Assembly (NCBI RefSeq): GCF_025291715.1
Contig: NZ_JAMBIZ010000004.1
Location: forward strand, 124,001-188,000
Source: Metasolibacillus sp.
GTDB lineage: Bacteria; Bacillota; Bacilli; Bacillales_A; Planococcaceae
DNA: 64,000 nucleotides
Direction: 5' to 3'
The notes under the pieces are model-generated. The model made no database searches. It was given only the letters and a program-made list of their open reading frames with translations, and was not told where the DNA came from. The position numbers and the translations under genes are program-made. Below are positions 44,036 to 52,425 of this stretch, in pieces; position 1 is the stretch's first letter; each line of letters starts with the position of its first letter.

Positions 44036-45703
44036 TTACATTCTTTCTGGTGCGCTTACGCCGATTAGCTTTAAAGCATTCGCTAATGTTGTACGTACAG
44101 CTGTAATTAATGCAAGACGTGCCTCCGTTAATTGCTTGTCCTCTACATTGATTACTTTTTCTGCATTGTAGAAACTATGGAATGCTGCTGCTAGCTCCTG
44201 AATGTAGTTTGCAATACGGTGCGGTGTACGATGCTGTGCTGCATCTGCTACAACCTGTGGGAATGCACCGATTTTTTTCAATACATCCACTTCTTTTTCA
44301 GCTGTTAATAGCTGTAGATTTTCCATGCTTGCGTGGAAGCCTTGCTCCTCTGCTTGACGGACGATTGAGCAAATACGTGCATGTGCATATTGCGCATAAT
44401 ACACTGGGTTTTCATTTGATTGCGATACCGCTAAATCAAGGTCAAAGTCCATATGTGAATCGCCTGCCGTTTTCACAAAGAAGTAACGCACTGCGTCTAA
44501 GCCAACTTCTTCTACAAGCTCACGCATTGTTACTGCATTACCTGTACGCTTTGACATTTTAAATTTCTCGCCATTTTTATAAAGCTGTACCATTTGAATG
44601 ATTTCTACTTCTAATGTATCACGCGCATAGCCAAGTGCCTCAATTGCTGCCTTCATACGAGGAATATAGCCGTGGTGGTCAGCGCCCCAAATATTGATGA
44701 GCTTATCAAAGCCTCGTACAATTTTATCTTCGTGGTAGGCAATATCTGGTGTTAAATATGTGAATGAGCCATCGTTTTTGATTAATACGCGATCTTTGTC
44801 ATCACCAAATGTTGTCGAGCGGAACCAAGTTGCTCCTTCTTCTTCAAAAACGTGACCATTCGCTCGTAATTTATCTAATGCCACTTCGATTTTACCGTTT
44901 TCATATAGCGATGTTTCTGAATACCATACATCAAACTCAACGCGGAAGTTTTTCAAATCGTTTTGTAATTTTTCAAGCTCTAGCTGTAAGCCATGCTGAC
45001 GGAAAAATTTGAAGCGTTCTTCATCAGATTTTTCTAAAATACTAGCACCATATTCTTCAGCCAATTTACCTGCAATGGCAATAATATCAGGACCATGGTA
45101 GCCATCCTCAGGCATTTCTGCCTCCATACCTAATGCTTGCTTGTAACGAGCCTCTAATGAATAGGCTAAGTTATTAATTTGATTGCCCGCATCATTAATA
45201 TAATATTCACGTGACACTGTATAGCCTGCGAAATCTAATACGTTACATAATGAATCGCCAACAGATGCCCCACGCGCATGTCCTAAATGCAAATCACCTG
45301 TTGGATTGGCTGATACGAACTCCACTTGCACTTTTTCACCCGCACCAGTCGTTGAGCGACCATATGCGTCTCCCTGTTCAAGCACTGTTTTGACAACACC
45401 TGTTAAAAGATCTTTGCGCACTGTAATATTAATGAAGCCTGGACCCGCAATATCGATTTTCTCAATATTGGCCGCAGCTAAATCAATGTTTTCAATAATT
45501 GCTTCTGCAATTGCGCGCGGTGGTTTTTTCGCAAGCTTCGTCAGCTGCATGGCAATATTTGTTGCAAAATCCCCATTAGCTTTATCCTTTGGTGTTTCTA
45601 AATGAATTTTTAATTCCGTGCCTTCTTCGATTAGCTGGGCTTTCGTCACCGCATGTGCTAATGCCTCTTTAATCGTTTGTTGTAATTGCTCAACCGCGTT
45701 CAT
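44036..45703 (-). CDS. argS: Arginyl-tRNA synthetase
   Basis: Class I synthetase of 555 residues that charges tRNA-Arg. It has the N-terminal Add1 domain (about residues 1-115), the HIGH motif as LHLGHARG in [20 protein letters not shown] (near residue 137), the KMSKR region as [10 protein letters not shown] (near residue 377), and the C-terminal anticodon-binding helices ending in [10 protein letters not shown]. The ATG overlaps the ywiB stop (TAATG). No T-box is visible upstream. Confidence 0.97.
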   Translation of the reverse strand: MNAVEQLQQTIKEALAHAVTKAQLIEEGTELKIHLETPKDKANGDFATNIAMQLTKLAKKPPRAIAEAIIENIDLAAANIEKIDIAGPGFINITVRKDLLTGVVKTVLEQGDAYGRSTTGAGEKVQVEFVSANPTGDLHLGHARGASVGDSLCNVLDFAGYTVSREYYINDAGNQINNLAYSLEARYKQALGMEAEMPEDGYHGPDIIAIAGKLAEEYGASILEKSDEERFKFFRQHGLQLELEKLQNDLKNFRVEFDVWYSETSLYENGKIEVALDKLRANGHVFEEEGATWFRSTTFGDDKDRVLIKNDGSFTYLTPDIAYHEDKIVRGFDKLINIWGADHHGYIPRMKAAIEALGYARDTLEVEIIQMVQLYKNGEKFKMSKRTGNAVTMRELVEEVGLDAVRYFFVKTAGDSHMDFDLDLAVSQSNENPVYYAQYAHARICSIVRQAEEQGFHASMENLQLLTAEKEVDVLKKIGAFPQVVADAAQHRTPHRIANYIQELAAAFHSFYNAEKVINVEDKQLTEARLALITAVRTTLANALKLIGVSAPERM

Positions 45704-46137
45704 TATTGTACCTCCGTATAATAAATTTCTAATTTATAATTGCCCGCCACTGCACCACTGACGATTAAATCATAATGTGCAATAAACTGACCTTGAATAC
45801 ATTCCTCATTTGGTTCAAATGCTAAAGCATATGTTTTTGTAACGAGCGGCAGTGTACCATAGATGCTTTCATAATGCCCATTTTCCTTTTGCTCCATATT
45901 AAGTGGCAAACGCATATTAACATCGCCTCCACGCAAAATAAAAGCCTGTCCATTTGCTAGCTTCACTGTTGTTCGAATATGTGCTTCTTCCTGTACTTCT
46001 TCATAGCGTAAATAGTAGCTTCCTGCCTTTTCCACATAGGAGCCTTGCAGCCACATTTCATACGTTTCGAGCTCCCCATCTGTTGGGATAATGGATGACA
46101 CAAGCTTAATTTTTACTTTTGTTCCTACATCCTGCAT
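45703..46137 (-). CDS. ywiB: DUF1934 beta-barrel protein (YwiB)
   Basis: Conserved protein of 144 residues, mostly beta strands ([29 protein letters not shown] at the end), with no signal peptide. It belongs to DUF1934, a lipocalin-like fold of unknown role that lies before argS in many Bacilli. It overlaps the argS start by one base, so the two are co-translated. Confidence 0.88.
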   Translation of the reverse strand: MQDVGTKVKIKLVSSIIPTDGELETYEMWLQGSYVEKAGSYYLRYEEVQEEAHIRTTVKLANGQAFILRGGDVNMRLPLNMEQKENGHYESIYGTLPLVTKTYALAFEPNEECIQGQFIAHYDLIVSGAVAGNYKLEIYYTEVQ

Positions 46138-46221
46138 GGGCGGTACACTCCTTTTTTATAAATGACTATAACCTTATTATTATAGGATGTTTTTTAGTGT
46201 TTAGGCAAGGAAATAACAAAA

Positions 46222-46257
46222 AGGGTGTTGAGAAAGATTGTACTCTCCCAACACCCT
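46222..46257 (-). terminator. Intrinsic terminator after the cupin gene
   Basis: AGGGTGTTG pairs with CAACACCCT, followed on the minus strand by TTTTTGTTATTT. Confidence 0.85.
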
Positions 46258-46262
46258 AAAGT

Positions 46263-46814
46263 TTATATTTTTTGTCCTATGTATTTCTCTAAATTGCGAT
46301 ATTTATTCAATAACCTTCCTATACCTACTAGTGCGCTAAACAACCCTCTTTGTACACGCAATGATTTGCCAGCTATCAATGTATTTTGCAATTTTAAAAT
46401 TAAAGCTAGATGGAAAAGGCTTTTCGGTACACCTTGCTCATTCGTTAGCCCATCATCCATTAATCCATAATGAATGCGGACAGACTCCTCGAATTGCGAT
46501 GGTGGTGTTAATTTTACTTGAAAGCGTACATCTTCATGGTGATTATTATTAAATGTATGCGCTATGCCTTTATCAGCAGTAATTGATTGCCCCTTTCCCA
46601 AAATATAATTTCGCTCCCCAACTGTAACAGTTAATATGCCTTCCAAAACGATAAACTTTTCCACAAACTCATCATGACAATGTAGCGGAGGTCCCTCTCC
46701 CAATGGAGGCAATGTCACCTCAATTAGTAAATGCTCTCCATTTGTAGCGGCGGCTGTCTCAATAAACGTAATTTGCTCACCTGTATACTTATGCTGTACT
46801 GTTGCTGCTAGCAT
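46263..46814 (-). CDS. Cupin-domain protein
   Basis: Protein of 183 residues with a single cupin barrel in the first 110 residues: the metal motifs appear as PPLHCHDEFVEKFIVLEG (two His and a Glu) and GIAHTFNNN. The remaining 70 residues are helical and of unknown role. Small cupins of this kind may be enzymes or sensors; nothing here fixes the substrate. GGAGGGTG precedes Met1. It marks the start of the accessory stretch between ywiB and speB. Confidence 0.8.
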   Translation of the reverse strand: MLAATVQHKYTGEQITFIETAAATNGEHLLIEVTLPPLGEGPPLHCHDEFVEKFIVLEGILTVTVGERNYILGKGQSITADKGIAHTFNNNHHEDVRFQVKLTPPSQFEESVRIHYGLMDDGLTNEQGVPKSLFHLALILKLQNTLIAGKSLRVQRGLFSALVGIGRLLNKYRNLEKYIGQKI

Positions 46815-47026
46815 TACTTCACCCTCCTCAACATTAGTGGGCTCATTATAAAATACGGAGGTTAAAATTTAGTTAAAAAAACGAGAATAGCTAAAATTTT
46901 TTATATTTTACCTAGCCTAATATAGTAGGTGAGGTGCACAAGATTATGCTTTAAATTGAAACCTTTACCAATCAACCCCGTCGAAATTACAGAATGTACA
47001 ATTTATTTTTAAAAGGAGAAGTAGAG

Positions 47027-47416
47027 ATGCTAAAAAAAGCTATAATTCCAGGAATTTTATTGCTTTCAGCTTTATTAGTTGGATGTAATAACAAGAACGA
47101 AGAGCAGGTTCAAGTAATAGAAAATGAACAAAATGTAGCAGAAAGTGAACATGGAGAATTATTATCAGAATTAAATAACGAAATAATAGCATCAATTATA
47201 GAAAAAACGAAAGTTGATCGGGAGTCTATAGCCATCATGCTAGGTCATGGCACTAGCCAAGGAAATATTGATGTATCCGTCGGTTTTCCAAAGGATGCAA
47301 AAGTTGATGATACGCTAATTCAACAAATAGTTGGAGATGCTATAAAAAAAGTTTCTGAAACAGAGAACGTAACAATTAGCGAAGAAAATATAGCAATAAA
47401 AATTGAGAGATATTAA
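47027..47416 (+). CDS. Small lipoprotein of unknown function
   Basis: Protein of 129 residues with a lipoprotein signal: MLKKA start, hydrophobic run and lipobox LVGC (Cys near residue 20). The rest is acidic and has an alternating strand/helix pattern (GNIDVSVGFPKDAKVDDTLI). I do not recognise a family. AAAAGGAG precedes the ATG at 47027; an in-frame ATG 11 codons earlier lies before that ribosome site. The gene is flanked by two short copies of a sequence like the 3' end of speB. Confidence 0.7.
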   Translation: MLKKAIIPGILLLSALLVGCNNKNEEQVQVIENEQNVAESEHGELLSELNNEIIASIIEKTKVDRESIAIMLGHGTSQGNIDVSVGFPKDAKVDDTLIQQIVGDAIKKVSETENVTISEENIAIKIERY

Positions 47417-47456
47417 CGACAGGCAATCAACTTTAAAATGCACTGAAGCAAATAAT

Positions 47457-47503
47457 AAAACAGGGCTGATTCTACATCTATTAGGAATCACGCCCTGTTT
47501 TTA
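47457..47503 (+). terminator. Intrinsic terminator after the lipoprotein gene
   Basis: AAAACAGGGC-TGATTC pairs with GAATCA-c-GCCCTGTTTTT across a loop of about 12 bases and ends in a T-run. Confidence 0.85.
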
Positions 47504-48119
47504 TTTTAGATCTTATTTCACCCAGCCTAATATGGTTAGATTGTAAGGTGAACATGATAGACTGATAAACCGTTGATATATCAGTAGTTTAAGAATTTCG
47601 CCCCACTTTGTATTGTGCAAATTACTGCATAGAATAGCCTTGTATTAGGGCTGAATAGGAGCTAATAAAAATAGGTGGACATGTGTGTAGGAATGGTTGA
47701 GTTTTAACAGATTGGGACTTATTGCTTCAATTTTATATATCACTATTGGTTATTCATTTGTTGTATTTCTTGTATAAATTCCGTAAACGGGCTACCACCC
47801 AACATCAAAATACTAAGTAATGAAAGGTCGAATAAACATCGTGTCAATTCGATTTTTTAATTAATAGTTAATAAATCCTGGATTTAACACTGTATTATTT
47901 CGTCATTTGATAAAGAATTTTAACAATTCTCATTAAATTTTCTGAATCTAAAACTTACTTCAACATAATACATAAAATCTATCTAACTCATTATTTTGCT
48001 ACCTTTCACATACCATATCCAATTCTATCAAAAAAAATATATACCTCCTTATTTTTACAAAATACGACATTCGCATCGTGTTATCATACTAATTAAATAC
48101 AACAAAGGAGGCTTTAACA
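47504..48119. other. Gene-poor gap with a speB-like fragment and a gene remnant
   Basis: No intact gene seen. At 47514-47534 the minus strand codes ILGWVK and a stop, the same seven codons as the end of agmatinase. At about 47750-47850 a minus-strand piece reads SLLSILMLGGSPFTEFIQ and EIQQMNNQ before a stop, which looks like the tail of a lost gene. The right end holds the promoter and ribosome site (AAAGGAGG) of the secreted hydrolase. Confidence 0.5.
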
Positions 48120-48824
48120 ATGAAATTAATTAAACTTCTTGTCTTTTCATTTATCTGTTTTGTAGTATTTTCTGGATTTTCAGTCCTTGCTTCAGCAGAA
48201 TTATCAAACCCTAAATCTGAAGTAGATTTATCAAAATTTGAATTTAAAGAAGTCAAAATAGAAAATCTATCACCTGAATTTGGAGAATTTTCTCCGTCTG
48301 ATGTTGAGGAGCTATTACCATCTAAAGAACAATTTTCACCATACTCTTCTGCATACTATCCTGGTACTTCAACATTAATACAATCAGGTGATATTCTATA
48401 TTCTAATAAAAGCATAGCAACATTCTATGCAGGTCATATTGCTATAGTAGGCACAGACTTCCAAGTTAAACACACGCTACCGCTTACTCCAAGAGCATCC
48501 CAATCTGTACAATCGTATTTCAATCAATTTGACGATATTTATCTTATAAAACCTCTAAATGCAACTGCAGCCCAAAGATATCAAGCTGCTCAATGGGCTA
48601 CAAATAATCTAAATAACATTAGCCACTATTCTTTTAATGGAAATTTAAGTGTTATTTCTGCAAATTACTGTTCAAAATTTGTTTGGCAAGCCTATCAATT
48701 CGGCGCATCAGTAGATATTTCAACTTTTAAACATATTGGTGGTGGTGGGTTAAACGCTCCTATTTTTGTACTCCCAGATTCAATTAAATCAGATAGTGAT
48801 AACATTAGTATCAGGCTTCAATAA
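48120..48824 (+). CDS. Secreted permuted papain-like (NlpC/P60, YiiX-type) hydrolase
   Basis: Protein of 234 residues with a signal peptide (MKLIK start, cleavage after ASA near residue 26), an acidic proline- and serine-containing linker to about residue 75, and a permuted NlpC/P60-like domain: SGDILYSN, the His in YAGHIAIVG (near residue 104), and the Cys in ANYCSKFVWQAYQ (near residue 183). In this circularly permuted group the His comes before the Cys, as seen here. Members cleave amide bonds in peptidoglycan peptides or lipids; the exact substrate is unknown. AAAGGAGG precedes Met1. It stands alone beside decayed DNA. Confidence 0.8.
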   Translation: MKLIKLLVFSFICFVVFSGFSVLASAELSNPKSEVDLSKFEFKEVKIENLSPEFGEFSPSDVEELLPSKEQFSPYSSAYYPGTSTLIQSGDILYSNKSIATFYAGHIAIVGTDFQVKHTLPLTPRASQSVQSYFNQFDDIYLIKPLNATAAQRYQAAQWATNNLNNISHYSFNGNLSVISANYCSKFVWQAYQFGASVDISTFKHIGGGGLNAPIFVLPDSIKSDSDNISIRLQ

Positions 48825-48851
48825 AATAGAAAACAGAGGCCCTTAATAATC

Positions 48852-49603
48852 TGACCCAAAAAAGTTAAACATATTTAGCTAATCAACTTCTAAGACCTGA
48901 GTTTGGTACTCCACCCAGCTTAGGTCTTTTAATTTTGCATTCATTCGTTTGTGATTGTAATATCAGCATATTTATCAGTACGATTCAAACGCTTTTCCCA
49001 ATAATAATATGTACTACGTAGAATATCAGCGACTTTGATTAATTCCACCACTTCATAAATTTCCTTTAGTTCGTAAATTACTTGCGCTTTAATTTGGTTG
49101 GTAATTTTTCATGCATTTGAACTAAAATATTCAACCTTTTTAAGTATGCGTTCTCCATTTCTAATTATTTAATACGTGCTGTTAACGCCTCAACAGCCCC
49201 TTCAGTTGATATTGATTTCGTTGTTCTTTTTGTTTCTGTTTTCATAGATAAACGCCCCTTTTTCTTGGAAACAAGAGCATCCTAACCACCAACTTCAAAT
49301 TTTAATTTCCAACTCTGAAGCAAACCAAGGATGAAATGTTAAAGTGAGCAACTGTATCAACTGAAGATAAACCTGTCTTGTTCATATAATTTAGTACATT
49401 CATTTTATAGTCAGCTGAGTAGTTTGTATAGAATTTTAAGAAAGTCGCTACACTATTTTTTGATAGCGGCGAACTCATTCCCTTACAACTCTACTCGTCA
49501 CTTCGATACCTTCTGCAATTTCAATTATAGATTCATCTTCATTTAAGTATCGCTAGACTGCTTGAATACGTTGTTCAACCTTTACTTTTACGAGGTAGTT
49601 CAT
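48852..49603 (-). mobile_element. Decayed IS3-family (IS150-like) insertion sequence
   Basis: From an ATG at 49603 the minus strand shows pieces of an IS150-type OrfA (VEQRIQAV, ESIIEIAEGIEVTSRVVRE, FYTNYSADYKMNVLNYM, LEMENAYLKRLNILVQ), then the start of OrfB (AQVIYELKEIYEVVELIKVADILRSTYYYW is visible as AQVIYELKEIYEVVEL and ADILRSTYYYW). Many stops and frameshifts break both, and the catalytic DDE part is missing. The left end CTGACCCAAAAAAGTTAAAC resembles IS3-family ends. It is dead as a transposase source. Confidence 0.8.
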
Positions 49604-49633
49604 AATTCTCTAAGACTTTCTGTTTTTTAACCA

Positions 49634-49888
49634 CTAAATTAGTTGCTTTATGAATTTATCAATCAGAACACCATACAATAACCATAAAGAAAAATGTATG
49701 AGAAAACCAGGAAATAACAACTTAAAATTTTCATGATCATATGTAATATTCCCCATATTCATAAGTATAAAAGAGAGTAAGGGGTCAACAGCAAGACCAA
49801 CATCTTTAATAGGATTCACAATTAACTCAAATATATAATTAACTACTGCCAACACTGGTAACCAAAAAGCAAAACGTTTCAATAACAA
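49634..49888 (-). CDS. Small membrane protein, unknown function
   Basis: An 84-codon frame with two hydrophobic segments (FWLPVLAVVNYIFELIV and FLIHFSLWLLYGVLIDKFI). The start is a TTG at 49888 or at 49882, after GGTGGCGGGG. No family recognised. It lies between two decayed regions, so whether it is expressed is uncertain. Confidence 0.5.
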   Translation of the reverse strand: MLLKRFAFWLPVLAVVNYIFELIVNPIKDVGLAVDPLLSFILMNMGNITYDHENFKLLFPGFLIHFSLWLLYGVLIDKFIKQLI

Positions 49889-50628
49889 TAATTCCCCGCC
49901 ACCTTTACAGTATCATTTTCTTCAAATAATTTAACAATTATATTGCTTATACTTTGTTAATTGACGTTTCAAAATAAGAAATTCAAATCATTTCTCCTTT
50001 ACTAAAAAAATAATCCAGTTACTTCAATAATATCAGTATATTCTCAATTATCAATATATTAATGCGATAATTTAACTATTAATTTCTCTATGTGTATGTC
50101 CTTTATTTTGGTTTTGGATGGTTTACTACCGCCAAACCATTACAAAAGATTTTTTTGAGGGAAAATAAAATTACAGAAAATTAGGATTTAAAATCGGTGT
50201 TGAGTTATTTTAATGCGACACTAGTAATATTGAATAGCTAAAACATGCCTAATTTCATGACCTTTTAGCACTGTTAGATAACATAATAAAACACCCACAG
50301 TTTTATTGTGAGTGCCTTCATCATATATCTAACAATCTTCAAATGCTGCTACTTGTTAAGTTTCAACTTTACAGACTTGTGGTACATCACATAATAAAAA
50401 ATCCCTTGAAAGATGCTCTAACGTATTTTTTTGTACAGCTCCTTCTGTAACATGTGATGCTCTTCAGTGGACATTTATACTTGCTTGTATTTCTTCTCGG
50501 TATATTCATATCGTCTTTCAAACAAGACTGCAAACTTTTTCGACTGTTTGTCATGAGCATTTGTGCATCTGTTTAGAGGAACCACTTATCCAAGAATCTT
50601 CTGGTACTCAGGTGTTTGGCGCTCATCT
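49889..50628. other. AT-rich gene-poor stretch
   Basis: No intact gene seen. It holds a plus-strand terminator-like hairpin at 50112-50146 (TTTTGGATGGTTT with AAACCATTACAAAA, then GATTTTTTT), a minus-strand one near 50283-50312 (CACTCACA with TGTGGGTG, then TTTTATT), and broken coding-like pieces between 50330 and 50560 on the minus strand. It reads as decayed accessory DNA. Confidence 0.55.
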
Positions 50629-51052
50629 TATACTTCAATATTCGTGTTGTATATGTCTATATCAGATAGAAGAGTTTATTTTTGGAAAAAATCTATATGC
50701 TTGGTCTCAAAATGAATACCACGTGTTTGATGCTCATCATACTGCACACCAATGATTATTTCACAATTTAAATTATACTTCTGTTGATACGAAATAATTG
50801 TGTCTACATGTAGATATACTTTTTGGAATAGAGTTTCTATTTGTTCGTGAGTGTATTTAATTTCACTTTTATTTGAGTGTATATTGAACTTCCAAGTTGT
50901 AGATGGCTATATATCTGATATTGCTCTTCTTAGCCATGACTCTCTTTTTTTATAGGTTTCCGCTGATTTTATGGCTAATTTTTCTGCAAAAGCATCTATC
51001 GGAAATCTTCTTCAGAAATACGCAAAGTAATACTCGAATAATAATTACCCAT
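50629..51052 (-). pseudogene. Broken DUF4279-family gene
   Basis: ATG 51052 opens with MGNYYSSITLRISEEDF, then a frameshift; the next frame continues AFAEKLAIKSAETYKKRESW, WKFNIHSNKSEIKYTHEQIE, LNCEIIIGVQYDEHQTRGIH and LLSDIDIYNTNIEV with in-frame stops. The order of these blocks fits DUF4279 proteins, some of which serve as immunity proteins of polymorphic toxins. At least one frameshift and two stops make it a pseudogene. I see no intact toxin gene beside it. Confidence 0.65.
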
Positions 51053-51206
51053 TTTTTATCTCCTTCAGAAAAATAGATCTAGCTATTCTTTTTAGAAGCA
51101 TTATAACAAAAACAATATATGTAAAATTAGTAAATTATATTTCTTGTTCTGCTGTTATTTCTGCAAAAATAGAAGCTTATGCTTAGTGAGAGTTTAAATA
51201 CAAATG

Positions 51207-51249
51207 GCCTGTGAAATTTTACTGATCGTAAAATTTCACAGGCTTTTTA
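51207..51249. terminator. Long hairpin downstream of speB
   Basis: GCCTGTGAAATTTTA pairs perfectly with TAAAATTTCACAGGC (15 bp, 7-base loop). The better T-run (CTTTTTAATTT) is on the plus strand; on the minus strand, where speB ends, only ATTTGTATTT follows. It could act for both directions. Next to it GGTGGGTTTTGTCCCAGCC (51257-51275) forms a second small stem. Confidence 0.65.
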
Positions 51250-51291
51250 ATTTAGGGGTGGGTTTTGTCCCAGCCTCTACTCAAGGGTTCG

Positions 51292-52164
51292 TTATTTCAC
51301 CCAGCCTAAAATCATCTCACGAATTAGCTTAGCTGCTGTGTTCGCTGTCATTTCAGATACGTCGTAAATTGGTGCGACTTCTACTAAATCAAAGCCAACC
51401 ACGTTTACATCGCTTCCTGCGATAGCATGGATAGAAGCAAGCAATTCTTTTGGTGTAATACCGCCGCAGTCCACTGTGCCTGTGCCTGGTGCATGTCCTG
51501 GGTCAAGGACATCGATGTCGATTGTCACGTAAACATTGCGACCAGTTAATGTTGGTAGGACTTCTTTTAATGGCTCTAGCACTTCAAATTTTGAAATGTG
51601 CATGCCATTTTCCTTTGCCCAAATAAACTCTTCTTTTAAACCAGAGCGAATGCCGAATGAGTACACATTATGTGGACCAATATGTTCAGCGATTTTGCGA
51701 ATTGGCGTTGCATGTGAGTATGGCTCACCTTCGTAGTCTGTACGCAAATCTGTGTGTGCATCAAAATGGATAATCGCTAAATCATTATATTTTTCGTATA
51801 CAGCTTCCATAACAGGTAGTGATACTAAGTGCTCACCGCCCATACCAATTGGCACTTTGCCATCTGCTAATAGCTTGCGTACAAAGTCTTTAATTTCCTC
51901 TAATGATTTTTTCGGATTACCAAATGGTAACGGAATATCGCCTGCATCAAAAAACTTCACTTCTTCTAGCTCACGGTCTAAATATGGGCTGTACTCCTCT
52001 AAACCGATGGATACTTCGCGAATGCGTGTTGGACCGAAGCGAGAGCCTGGACGATAGCTCACTGTCCAATCCATTGGCATACCATATAAAACGGCTTTTG
52101 ACTCTTCGTAATTTGGATGGCTTTTAATAAATACATTGCCTGAATATGTTTCATCGAATCTCAT
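51292..52164 (-). CDS. speB: Agmatinase
   Basis: Hydrolyses agmatine to putrescine and urea with two Mn2+ ions, the last step of the arginine-to-putrescine route. The 290 residues show the ureohydrolase metal motifs: GMGGEH (His near residue 111), HFDAHTDLR (about residues 133-141) and TIDIDVLDPGHAPGTG (about 214-229), plus the substrate loop with FDLVEVAPIYD. Position beside the penicillin-binding protein gene is as in B. subtilis (there preceded by speE, which is not in this window). Confidence 0.95.
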   Translation of the reverse strand: MRFDETYSGNVFIKSHPNYEESKAVLYGMPMDWTVSYRPGSRFGPTRIREVSIGLEEYSPYLDRELEEVKFFDAGDIPLPFGNPKKSLEEIKDFVRKLLADGKVPIGMGGEHLVSLPVMEAVYEKYNDLAIIHFDAHTDLRTDYEGEPYSHATPIRKIAEHIGPHNVYSFGIRSGLKEEFIWAKENGMHISKFEVLEPLKEVLPTLTGRNVYVTIDIDVLDPGHAPGTGTVDCGGITPKELLASIHAIAGSDVNVVGFDLVEVAPIYDVSEMTANTAAKLIREMILGWVK

Positions 52165-52389
52165 GAATCGTTCACCTGCTTATGATTATTCGGTCATTAA
52201 TGATCTAGTCTCATTAAAATTCCCATGTTTATTGTATTTTATTGTGACTATGACACGCAATATAATACGAAACCTTTTTTCGACATTTTTCGTATACATA
52301 TACGCAAGCCAAAAGTTTTTTTGTTGCTTGTATGAAAAATAACTGTCTAGACACATACTATGCATAACACAAATTGTGTGAAAATTGTA

Positions 52390-52404
52390 TGTGTGCCTGG
52401 CACC
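52390..52404. repeat. Palindromic 15-mer TGTGTGCCWGGCACC, second copy
   Basis: TGTGTGCCTGGCACC lies 22 bases before the ATG of the penicillin-binding protein gene. The same 15-mer with one change (TGTGTGCCAGGCACC) lies at 2080-2094 in the last codons of ywlC. The core GTGCC-W-GGCAC is a perfect palindrome. Confidence 0.55.
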
Positions 52405-52425
52405 TAAACAACGAGGTGATTGTTA

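Noticed and set aside
45703..46262. T-box leader for argS
   Set aside because: No AGGGTGGAACCGCG-type element or specifier hairpin is seen; argS overlaps ywiB.
50561..50755. Plus-strand 64-residue frame
   Set aside because: Lies opposite the broken DUF4279 gene and shows no ribosome site or family likeness.
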